Origin: Sphingomonas sp. | GTDB taxonomy: Bacteria > Pseudomonadota > Alphaproteobacteria > Sphingomonadales > Sphingomonadaceae | Length of the DNA: 64,000 bases | Direction: 5' to 3' | NCBI RefSeq assembly: GCF_004799495.1 | Contig: NZ_SSMY01000012.1 | Span: 62,001 to 126,000 of the forward strand | In this document: piece after piece, positions 54,953 through 62,638 of the stretch | Layout of the letters: the number at the start of each line of letters is the position of its first letter | Numbering within the stretch: the first letter of the stretch is position 1 | Program-made: the position numbers and the translations under genes | Notes under the pieces: generated by a model | What the model was told of the DNA's origin: nothing | What the model saw: only the letters and a program-made list of their open reading frames with translations | Databases searched by the model: none

Positions 54953-56824
54953 ATGCTCAACCTGACCGACATCACGGTCCGCCTTGGCGGGCGGACCATT
55001 CTCGACGGCGCGACCGCGAAGCTGCCGCCGAAGAGCCGCGTCGGGCTGATCGGGCGCAACGGCGCTGGCAAGACGACTTTGGTCAAGGTGATCGCGGGCA
55101 CGCTCGACCCCGACACCGGCAGCGCCGACATGCCGCGCGGCTCTCGCCTCGGCTACATCGCGCAGGAGGCGCCAGCCGGGCAGTCAACGCCATTCCAGAC
55201 CGTGCTCGACGCCGATGTCGAGCGCGCCGCGCTGATGCACGAGAGCGAGACCAGCCACGATCCCGACCGGCTCGGCGAAGTGCACGACCGGCTGATGGCG
55301 ATCGACGCGTACACCGCGCCGAGCCGCGCGGCGCAGATCCTGGTCGGGCTGGGCTTCGACGAAGCGGCGCAGCATCGCCCGCTCGACAGTTTCTCGGGCG
55401 GGTGGCGGATGCGCGTCGCGCTGGCGTCGCTGCTCTTCTCGCAGCCCGATTTGCTGCTGCTCGACGAGCCGTCGAACCACCTCGACCTCGAAGCGGTGCT
55501 GTGGCTCGAGGATTTCTTGAAGTCGTACCCCGCGACGATCCTGATCGTCAGCCACGAGCGCGATTTCCTCAACAACGTCGTCGACCACATCCTCCACCTC
55601 GAGCGCGGCAAGCTGTGGCTCTATCCCGGCGGGTACGATTCGTTCGAGCGCCAGCGCGCCGAGCGCCAGGCGCAGATCGCCTCCGCGCGCGCGAAGCAGC
55701 AGGCCGAGCGCGAGAAATTGCAGGATTATGTTGCGCGCAATTCCGCCCGCGCCTCGACCGCCAAACAGGCGCAGAGCCGCGCCAAAGCTTTAGCGAGAAT
55801 GCAGCCGATCGCCGAGCTGGTCGACGACCCGTCGCTGAGCTTCGACTTCCCGAGTTCCGCCGAACTGCGCCCACCGCTGATCACGCTCGACCTCGCGAGC
55901 GTCGGGTATGGCGACAAACCGATCCTCAGCCGCCTCAACCTGCGCCTCGATCCCGACGACCGCATCGCGCTGCTCGGCAGGAACGGCAACGGCAAGACCA
56001 CGCTCGCCCGCCTGCTCGCCGCGCAGCTCGCGCCGATGGACGGCGCGATGACAGCGTCGGGCAAGATGCGCGTGGGCTACTTCACGCAGTATCAGGTCGA
56101 GGAACTCGACGCGTCCGAAACCCCGCTCCAGCACATGACCGTGCAGATGAAGGGCGCGACCCCGGGCGCGGTGCGCGGCCAGCTCGGCCGGTTCGGCTTT
56201 TCGGGCGACAAGGCGACGACCAGGGTCGGCAAGCTGTCGGGCGGTGAGCGTGCCCGCCTCGCGCTCGCTTTGATCACGCGCGACGCGCCGCACATGCTGA
56301 TCCTCGACGAGCCGACCAACCACCTCGACGTCGACGCGCGCGAGGCGCTGATCCAGGCGCTCAACCAATATTCCGGCGCGGTCGTCATCGTCAGCCACGA
56401 CCGCCACATGCTGGAGATGACCGCCGACCGGTTGGTGCTGGTCGACAATGGCACCGCGAAGGAATTCGACGGCAGCCTCGACGATTATATCGCCTTCGTG
56501 CTGGCGAAGGACGCGTCCGACACCGCCAAGGAAGTCTCCAAGCTCAACAAGAAGGAAGCGCGGCGCGCCGCCGCAGAGGCGCGCGAGGCGAGCCAGGGCC
56601 TGCGCAAGGCGGCGCAGGCGGCCGAAGCCGAGCTGGCCAAGCTCAACGCCGAGCGCAGCGCGATCGACCGTGCGATGTTCGACCCGTCATCGGCGGACGC
56701 CACGCTCGCCAGGCTGACGATGACCGACTTGATGAAGCGCCGATCAGAGGTCGAGACCAGGATTGAGGCGGCCGAGGCGGCGTGGCTCGAAGCCAGCGAA
56801 AAGCTGGAGGCGGTCGCCGCTTAA
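54953..56824 (+). CDS. ABC-F family ATPase (Uup/YheS-like)
   Basis: 623 residues with two ABC domains and no membrane part. Walker A motifs GRNGAGKTT (about 36) and GRNGNGKTT (about 345); signatures FSGGWRMRVAL and LSGGERARLAL; Walker B LLLDEPSNHLDL and LILDEPTNHLDV. The linker (about 225-300) has a Gln/Ala/Lys-rich stretch, and the C-terminus (about 525-620) is a predicted coiled coil. ABC-F proteins act on ribosomes or in DNA maintenance (Uup); subgroup not assigned. ATG 54953 lacks a clear Shine-Dalgarno. Confidence 0.94.
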   Translation: MLNLTDITVRLGGRTILDGATAKLPPKSRVGLIGRNGAGKTTLVKVIAGTLDPDTGSADMPRGSRLGYIAQEAPAGQSTPFQTVLDADVERAALMHESETSHDPDRLGEVHDRLMAIDAYTAPSRAAQILVGLGFDEAAQHRPLDSFSGGWRMRVALASLLFSQPDLLLLDEPSNHLDLEAVLWLEDFLKSYPATILIVSHERDFLNNVVDHILHLERGKLWLYPGGYDSFERQRAERQAQIASARAKQQAEREKLQDYVARNSARASTAKQAQSRAKALARMQPIAELVDDPSLSFDFPSSAELRPPLITLDLASVGYGDKPILSRLNLRLDPDDRIALLGRNGNGKTTLARLLAAQLAPMDGAMTASGKMRVGYFTQYQVEELDASETPLQHMTVQMKGATPGAVRGQLGRFGFSGDKATTRVGKLSGGERARLALALITRDAPHMLILDEPTNHLDVDAREALIQALNQYSGAVVIVSHDRHMLEMTADRLVLVDNGTAKEFDGSLDDYIAFVLAKDASDTAKEVSKLNKKEARRAAAEAREASQGLRKAAQAAEAELAKLNAERSAIDRAMFDPSSADATLARLTMTDLMKRRSEVETRIEAAEAAWLEASEKLEAVAA

Positions 56825-56828
56825 AGCT

Positions 56829-56956
56829 CCCTCCCGGTCTTCCGGGAGGGGCGGGGGGTGGGCGCCGAGCACAGCGAGCTCTTTCGGCCAATGACGGAGC
56901 GCGACCCAAGTGGGCCGCGCACCCACCCCTAACCCCTCCCTGAAGTCAGGGAGGGG
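56829..56956. repeat. Paired-hairpin intergenic repeat (REPIN-like), copy 6
   Basis: Arm one CCCTCCCGG-TCTT-CCGGGAGGG (56829-56850), arm two CCCCTCCCTGA-AG-TCAGGGAGGG... (56933-56956); GGGGGGTGGGCGC and GCGCACCCACCCC pair between them. Same family as copy 1. With copy 6 the 214-base gap 56825-57038 between ABC-F and cpaF is accounted for. Confidence 0.85.
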
Positions 56957-57038
56957 AATAAAGTGCGCCGCACGTTGGTTAGCATTTTGTCAAAGCTTCG
57001 CCCCTACGACGCTCCGTGACTATGAAGGAATTCGGGGC

Positions 57039-58580
57039 ATGAGCGCGTTCGGGCGCCGTAATGGAGCCGGCGGCGGCGCGGCCGGACGGCCGGCGTTCGG
57101 CGTCGCCAAGCCGATGCAGGGTGGTGCACCTGCGCGGTCCGAGCCCGATGTCGCCGAGCAATTCCCGCCGCTCCCGGGTGGACAGGACCCGCTAGTCGCG
57201 CCGTCCGAGAGCGATGCGCCGCTGGGCAACATGCCCGGCGTCCAGATGGACGCGATGCAGCGCCTCGCCGACCGCCAGAACGCCAGCGCCGAATCGGGCA
57301 GCTCGCGGGGCGAAGGGTTCGAGGCGTCGGTTCACAAGATCAAGGAACAGGTGCTGCCGCGCCTGCTCGAACGCGTCGACCCGGAAGCCGCAGCCACGCT
57401 CAACAAGGACGAGCTGGCCGAGGAATTCCGCCCGATCATCGGCGAGGTGCTCGCCGAGCTGAAGCTGACGCTCAACCGCCGCGAGCAGTTCGCGCTCGAA
57501 AAGGTGCTGGTCGACGAATTGCTCGGCCTCGGGCCGCTCGAAGAATTGCTCGCCGATCCGAACATCTCCGACATCATGGTCAACGGGCCGGACCAGACGT
57601 TTATCGAACGCAAGGGCCAGCTCGAACTCGCGCAGATCCAGTTCCGCGACGAGGAGCATCTGTTCCAGATCGCGCAGCGCATCTGCAACTCGGTCGGCCG
57701 CCGCGTCGACCAGACTACGCCGCTCGCCGACGCTCGCCTCAAGGACGGTTCCCGCGTCAACGTAATCGTCCCGCCGCTCAGCTTGCGCGGCACCGCGATC
57801 TCGATTCGCAAATTCTCCGACAAGCCGATCACGCTCGACATGATGGCCGGGTTCGGGTCGATGTCGGTCAAGATGGCGACCGCGCTCAAGATCGCGGGCG
57901 CGTGTCGGTTCAACGTCGTCATCTCGGGCGGTACGGGCTCGGGTAAGACGACGATGCTCAACGCCTTGTCGAAGATGATCGACCCGGGCGAGCGCGTGCT
58001 GACGATCGAGGACGCGGCGGAACTTCGCTTGCAGCAACCGCACTGGCTCCCGCTCGAAACGCGCCCAGCCAACCTCGAGGGTCAGGGCGAGATCACCATC
58101 CGCGACCTCGTCAAGAACGCGCTGCGTATGCGTCCGGACCGCATCATCCTCGGCGAAATTCGTGGGAGCGAGTGTTTCGACCTGCTCGCCGCGATGAACA
58201 CTGGCCACGACGGGTCGATGTGTACACTCCACTCCAATTCCCCACGCGAATGCCTCGGCCGTATGGAGAACATGGTGCTGATGGGCGACATCAAGATCCC
58301 GAAGGAAGCAATCTCGCGCCAGATCGCCGACTCGGTCGACATGATCATCCAGGTCAAGCGCCTGCGCGACGGTTCGCGCCGAGTCACCAACATCACCGAA
58401 GTGATCGGCATGGAAGGCCCCGTCATCGTGACGCAGGAACTGTTCAAGTTCGAGTATCTCGACGAGAGCGCGGACGGCAAGATCGTCGGTGAATATCGCG
58501 CGATGGGCCTGCGCCCCTACACGCTTGAAAAAGCGCGGCAATACGGGTTCGACCAGGCGTTTCTGGAAGCTTGTTTGTAA
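57039..58580 (+). CDS. cpaF: CpaF-type pilus assembly/secretion ATPase
   Basis: 513 residues, type II/IV secretion ATPase of the Tad/Flp pilus class. N-terminal 80 residues are Gly/Ala/Pro-rich; then MVNGPDQTFIERKGQLEL, SLRGTAISIRKF, Walker A ISGGTGSGKTTMLNAL (about 296), IEDAAELRLQQPHW, Walker B-like RMRPDRIILGEIRG and the His box MNTGHDGSMCTLHSN. Start ATG 57039 with AAGGA nine bases upstream. No other tad/cpa genes are present on either side, so it is an orphan in this window; its system may be encoded elsewhere. Confidence 0.94.
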   Translation: MSAFGRRNGAGGGAAGRPAFGVAKPMQGGAPARSEPDVAEQFPPLPGGQDPLVAPSESDAPLGNMPGVQMDAMQRLADRQNASAESGSSRGEGFEASVHKIKEQVLPRLLERVDPEAAATLNKDELAEEFRPIIGEVLAELKLTLNRREQFALEKVLVDELLGLGPLEELLADPNISDIMVNGPDQTFIERKGQLELAQIQFRDEEHLFQIAQRICNSVGRRVDQTTPLADARLKDGSRVNVIVPPLSLRGTAISIRKFSDKPITLDMMAGFGSMSVKMATALKIAGACRFNVVISGGTGSGKTTMLNALSKMIDPGERVLTIEDAAELRLQQPHWLPLETRPANLEGQGEITIRDLVKNALRMRPDRIILGEIRGSECFDLLAAMNTGHDGSMCTLHSNSPRECLGRMENMVLMGDIKIPKEAISRQIADSVDMIIQVKRLRDGSRRVTNITEVIGMEGPVIVTQELFKFEYLDESADGKIVGEYRAMGLRPYTLEKARQYGFDQAFLEACL

Positions 58581-58584
58581 GCGG

Positions 58585-59019
58585 TCAAAGCCGCTTGCAC
58601 GTCCGTTCGAGAACAGTCGCATGGTTGGCGATCCGCATGGACGTGGTTAGCCGCAACCGAACGGCATCGAACACCAGCGTCACCACCACATCGATCGACT
58701 GATCGGCGCCGACCAAATTGGCGACCATCACATCGTTTTCGACGGCTGATCCACATCGCGCGCTGGCGAGCAGTCTGTTCGCGCGGACGTCGCCGCCTAG
58801 CGCGCTGTGTATGACCATGTCGAGCGCGGCGCATGGCGCAAGGTGGTCGAACGGCTTGCCGTCCAGGTCGCTGGTGAACGTCACGGCCTTCGCCGCGCGA
58901 TCGAAATTGACGATGTTGGCCGACTCGTTGGGGTTACGGCAATCAAAGCGATCCTCCGCGGCAGCGGTATCGACGATCAACAGGGCCGCGACGGCAGCGA
59001 TGACGGCGAAGCGCTTCAT
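58585..59019 (-). CDS. Small secreted protein, unknown
   Basis: 144 residues, not recognised. Signal peptide MKRFAVIAAVAALLIVDTAAAED; mature part with four cysteines (FDCRN, APCAAL, ARCGSA, ERTCKRL), suggesting two periplasmic disulfides. AAAAGGGGGGCAT lies before ATG 59019. Convergent with cpaF (4-base gap) and divergent from the aspartic protease gene; the 111-base gap to the latter holds nothing I recognise. Confidence 0.6.
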   Translation of the reverse strand: MKRFAVIAAVAALLIVDTAAAEDRFDCRNPNESANIVNFDRAAKAVTFTSDLDGKPFDHLAPCAALDMVIHSALGGDVRANRLLASARCGSAVENDVMVANLVGADQSIDVVVTLVFDAVRLRLTTSMRIANHATVLERTCKRL

Positions 59020-59130
59020 ATGCCCCCCTTTTCCCGTATCGGATAGTTGCCGCAGCCTCACTTGACCAGCGGCGATGCAAACGAGGTTAACGCGCTACTA
59101 ACCCGACCGCACTGCCGCTAAGCCGGCGGC

Positions 59131-60330
59131 ATGCGCCGTTGGCTGCTCCCGCTGCTCGTCCTCCTTCCGGCGCCGCTCGGCGCGGCGATGGCGCCCGCGA
59201 TGCCCGGGCCGCCATTGCCCGACCGCGCGGTGCTCGCACCCGACGCCGAAGCGCAATGGGTGCCGTTCGAGCTGACTCCGGGCAACCAGATCCGTTTCCG
59301 CATGACGGTCGATGGGCGCGCCGCGACCGCAATCCTCGACACCGGGTTCAGCCAATCGGTGATCTCGCGTCGCTGGGCGACCAGCGCGGGGCTGCGCATC
59401 GCCAATGGCGGGGTCGGCGTCGGGGTCGGCGGATCGGTCGCGATGGGCCAGGTCAACGGGCGCACGCTGGTGATCGGTGGCCTTACCAGGACCGGCGGCC
59501 GGCTCGGCGTGCTCGATTTGCCGGACAGCGCGACTGGCGGCGATACCGCGATCGACGCGGTGATCGGCAGCGACATCCTGCGCGCCTATGCGCTCGATAT
59601 CGATTTTTCCGCGCGGCGGTTCCGCCTGCTGCCGAGCGGGCGCCTGCCCTTTGCGGGGCAGAGCGCACCACTGTCGCTGTCGGGCCGCGACCAGCTGTAT
59701 ATCAGCGAACTGCGCGTCGACGGCACGCGGCTGCGCCCGATGATCGTCGACACCGGCGACGGGGCGACGATCGCGGTGTCGGCGGAAGCGTGGGGGGCGC
59801 TCGGCGCGGCGGGGCCGGCGACGACGACCACCGTGTCGTACAGCGTCGCCGGCGCGGTGCAGTCCGGCCTTGCGGTGCTGCCCGAGGTCGCGGTGGGCGA
59901 TGCGGCACTGCGCCAGGCCGAGACGCTGATCGAGCCCGGCGGCGGTTTTTCGGCGCGGATGGGCGCGTCGGGGCGGATCGGGATCGGGTTCCTCCAGCGC
60001 TTTCGCGTACTGCTCGACCCGCGCGCCGGACGGATGGTGATGGCGCCGACGCCCGATACCGATCGTCCGCCGCTGCGCTCGACCAGCGGACTGTTGCTCT
60101 CGACCCAGCCCGACCGGTTGCGCGTGCTCCACGTGATGCGCGGCGGTCCCGCGGCGGCGGGCGGGTGGCAGGCAGGCGACGAAATCTGCAGCGTCGACGG
60201 CACCGCGATCTCTGCAGCCTATGCGCGCGACCCGATCGCCCTGTGGCAAGTCGCCGCCCCCGGGCGAGTGGTGCGGCTCGGACTGTGCGGCGGCCCGGTC
60301 CGCGCGCTGACGCTCAGGAACTTCTACTAG
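59131..60330 (+). CDS. Two-lobed retropepsin-like aspartic protease with PDZ domain
   Basis: 399 residues. Signal peptide (MRRWLLPLLVLLPAPLGAA), then two aspartyl-protease lobes, each with a catalytic motif: ILDTGFSQS (Asp70) and IVDTGDGAT (Asp207). Flap-like and closing segments (AVIGSDILRAYALDIDF; GIGFLQRFRVLLD) occur once per lobe. A PDZ domain closes the protein (LRVLHVMRGGPAAAGGWQAGDEI, about 330-365). The two DTG motifs in one chain mimic a dimeric retropepsin. A periplasmic protease is inferred; the target is unknown. Stop shares CTAG with the convergent small membrane gene. Confidence 0.82.
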   Translation: MRRWLLPLLVLLPAPLGAAMAPAMPGPPLPDRAVLAPDAEAQWVPFELTPGNQIRFRMTVDGRAATAILDTGFSQSVISRRWATSAGLRIANGGVGVGVGGSVAMGQVNGRTLVIGGLTRTGGRLGVLDLPDSATGGDTAIDAVIGSDILRAYALDIDFSARRFRLLPSGRLPFAGQSAPLSLSGRDQLYISELRVDGTRLRPMIVDTGDGATIAVSAEAWGALGAAGPATTTTVSYSVAGAVQSGLAVLPEVAVGDAALRQAETLIEPGGGFSARMGASGRIGIGFLQRFRVLLDPRAGRMVMAPTPDTDRPPLRSTSGLLLSTQPDRLRVLHVMRGGPAAAGGWQAGDEICSVDGTAISAAYARDPIALWQVAAPGRVVRLGLCGGPVRALTLRNFY

Positions 60331-60524
60331 AGATTGAAGGCGACGCTGACGGCGATGATCGCCGCGATCAGCGCGAAGACCTGAACGCTGCGCCAGTCGA
60401 GCAACGCCACGCGGTCGAGGTCGTCGCGTTTCCGGTGCCGCCAGTCGATCACCCCCGCGATCACAGCAACGACGAGCGCGAGCGCGACCGCGCCTTCGGC
60501 GATCTCCTTCCCCGACCAATCCAT
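60327..60524 (-). CDS. Small two-helix membrane protein, unknown
   Basis: 65 residues: MDWSGKEIAEG, helix GAVALALVVAVIAGVI, a charged loop (DWRHRKRDDLDR) and helix VFALIAAIIAVSVAFNL. No family recognised. ATG 60524 lies four bases after the phaR stop on the same strand, so it is probably co-translated with phaR. Confidence 0.6.
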   Translation of the reverse strand: MDWSGKEIAEGAVALALVVAVIAGVIDWRHRKRDDLDRVALLDWRSVQVFALIAAIIAVSVAFNL

Positions 60525-60528
60525 CGAC

Positions 60529-61080
60529 TCAGTGGCCGAGCTTCTCGATCTTTTCTTGCAGCCGTGCGAGCTCGGCCTTGAGCGCGGCGACATCCTCGCC
60601 GTTGCCCGTCGCCGGCGCGGCGGGTTCGGCGCCCGCACCCGGCTTGAACGCCTTGGTCGCGGCCTCGAACATCTGCATGTTGCGCTTGGCGATCTCCGCG
60701 AAGGGCGAGTTGGCGAACGCGCCCTCGACCGCGGTCTTGAACTGTTCGTGGTTGCGGCGGAAGCTTTCCATCGACGCTTCGAGGTAGCCCGGCACCATCG
60801 CCTGCATCGAATCGCCGTACATCGCGATCAGCTGGCGGAGGAAATTGACCGGCAGCATCGTCTGCCCGCGGCTTTCCTCCTCCATGATGATCTGGGTCAA
60901 GACATTGTGCGTGATGTCCTCGTCGGTCTTGGCGTCGACCACCTTGAAGTCGCGCCCCTCGCGCGTCATCGCCGCGAGGTGATCGAGCGTGATGTAGGAC
61001 GAGCTTTCGGTGTTGTAGAGCCGCCGGTTGGCGTATTTCTTGATGATCACCGGGCCGTCACCCGCACCGTGCTTTTTCAT
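60529..61080 (-). CDS. phaR: Polyhydroxyalkanoate synthesis repressor PhaR
   Basis: 183 residues. The PHB accumulation regulator N-terminal domain is unmistakable: VIIKKYANRRLYNTESSSYITLDHLAAM, followed by DFKVVDAKTDEDITHNVLTQIIMEEE and the DUF/PHB_acc repeat FLRQLIAMYGDSMQAMVPGYLE. A C-terminal helix (VAALKAELARLQEKIEKL) likely oligomerises. Represses phasin/PHA genes and binds PHB granules. Divergent from the acetyl-CoA acetyltransferase (182-base gap), a functionally sensible pairing. Confidence 0.95.
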   Translation of the reverse strand: MKKHGAGDGPVIIKKYANRRLYNTESSSYITLDHLAAMTREGRDFKVVDAKTDEDITHNVLTQIIMEEESRGQTMLPVNFLRQLIAMYGDSMQAMVPGYLEASMESFRRNHEQFKTAVEGAFANSPFAEIAKRNMQMFEAATKAFKPGAGAEPAAPATGNGEDVAALKAELARLQEKIEKLGH

Positions 61081-61262
61081 GGTCGACCGCCCCTGAAGAT
61101 GTCGGGACCGGTTATAGCCGATGTTTGACGCACCGCAACATGTTGCGCCGCATGGGTGCAGCATGACGCTGCGGTAACCATGCCGGGCCGCCATTGTGCA
61201 ACTGCGCTGGCGATGACGCCGCGACGGCGCTAGAAGACGCGCCGCAACCCGAGGAGCCTCCC

Positions 61263-62435
61263 ATGTCCGATGTCGTCATCACCGCCGCCAAGCGCACCCC
61301 CGTGGGCAGCTTTCTGGGCGCGTTCGCGAGCGTGCCCGCGCACGAGCTCGGCCGCGTCGCGATCGAGGCAGCCTTGGCGCAGGCCGGCGTGCGCGGCGCC
61401 GAAGTATCGGAAGTTATCCTGGGGCAAGTGCTGACCGCCGGGCAGGGCCAGAACCCCGCACGGCAAGCGTCGATGGCGGCGGGCGTGCCCAAGGAAGTGC
61501 CCGCCTGGGGCGTCAACCAGGTGTGTGGCTCCGGCTTGCGCGCGGTCGCGCTGGCGGCGCAGGCGGTCGCGACCGGTGACGCGACGATCGTCGTCGCGGG
61601 CGGGCAGGAAAGTATGTCGCTGTCGGCGCACGCGCAGAATTTGCGCGGCGGAACCAAGATGGGCGACGTCAGCCTGGTCGACACGATGATCAAGGATGGC
61701 CTGACCGACGTATTCAACGGCTATCACATGGGGATCACCGCCGAGAATCTCGCCGAGCAATATCAGGTCACCCGAGGCGAGCAGGACGAATTCTCGGTCG
61801 CCAGCCAGAACAAGGCCGAAGCGGCGCGTGGGAGCGGCAAGTTCAAGGACGAAATCGCCGCGGTGACGGTGAGGGGCCGCAAGGGCGACACGATCGTCGA
61901 GGACGACGAATATATCCGCGCCGGGGTGACAATCGACAGCGTGTCGGGCGTTCGCCCCGCGTTCAAGAAGGACGGGACGGTCACCGCCGCCAACGCATCG
62001 GGGCTGAACGACGGCGCCGCCGCGCTAGTCGTGATGAGTCGCGAAGAAGCCGAGCGGCGCGGCGCGCCGATCCTCGCGACCATCAAGTCGTGGGCGTCGG
62101 CCGGCGTCGACCCGTCGATAATGGGGATCGGCCCGGTCCCCGCTTCGAAGCGCGCGCTCGAAAAGGCCGGCTGGAGCATCGCCGATCTCGATTTGATCGA
62201 GGCCAACGAAGCCTTCGCCGCGCAGGCGCTGTCGGTGGGCAAGGAACTCGGCTGGGACGCCGACAAGGTCAACGTCAACGGCGGCGCGATCGCGATCGGC
62301 CACCCGATCGGCGCGTCGGGCGCGCGCGTGCTGACGACGCTGATCTACGAAATGCAGAAGCGCGGCGCGAAGAAAGGCTTGGCGACGCTCTGCATCGGCG
62401 GCGGCATGGGCATCGCGATGTGCATCGAGCGGTAA
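61263..62435 (+). CDS. phaA: Acetyl-CoA C-acetyltransferase (beta-ketothiolase)
   Basis: 390 residues, thiolase II. Nucleophile Cys88 in [17 protein letters not shown] after it, and the C-terminal base pair His in [16 protein letters not shown] and Cys in TLCIGGGMG. Condenses two acetyl-CoA to acetoacetyl-CoA, the first step of PHB synthesis, or runs in reverse for degradation. Its position opposite phaR favours the PHB role; phaB and phaC are not in the window. The symbol atoB would fit equally on sequence alone. AGGAGCCTCCC precedes ATG 61263. Confidence 0.92.
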   Translation: MSDVVITAAKRTPVGSFLGAFASVPAHELGRVAIEAALAQAGVRGAEVSEVILGQVLTAGQGQNPARQASMAAGVPKEVPAWGVNQVCGSGLRAVALAAQAVATGDATIVVAGGQESMSLSAHAQNLRGGTKMGDVSLVDTMIKDGLTDVFNGYHMGITAENLAEQYQVTRGEQDEFSVASQNKAEAARGSGKFKDEIAAVTVRGRKGDTIVEDDEYIRAGVTIDSVSGVRPAFKKDGTVTAANASGLNDGAAALVVMSREEAERRGAPILATIKSWASAGVDPSIMGIGPVPASKRALEKAGWSIADLDLIEANEAFAAQALSVGKELGWDADKVNVNGGAIAIGHPIGASGARVLTTLIYEMQKRGAKKGLATLCIGGGMGIAMCIER

Positions 62436-62535
62436 GAGAATACCGCTATATTACAGCAGCTTGCTTGTAATTCGCCAGTTCAGCTGTCCTATCGTGGCAT
62501 AATTGCTACAATTTGATACAAATTACGACATCTCT

Positions 62536-62572
62536 GACATAATGTCTGGGCTTGGGCTTGCGCCTGCAAGCC
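62536..62572 (+). promoter_or_regulatory. Palindrome and hairpin in the leader of a TonB receptor gene
   Basis: GACATAATGTC (62536-62546) is a perfect 11-base palindrome containing a CATAAT that could be a -10 element (TTGATA at 62513-62518 lies 19 bases before it). GGCTTGC-GCCT-GCAAGCC (62555-62572) is a 7-bp stem just after. Both lie in the unusually AT-rich first half of the 203-base leader (62436-62638). Promoter and operator calls are guesses from position. Confidence 0.3.
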
Positions 62573-62638
62573 AAAACGGTTCTGGTTCACGCTGACGGTA
62601 CTGGGGGAGTACCGATTTCACCTTCAGGGGGTTTCAGC

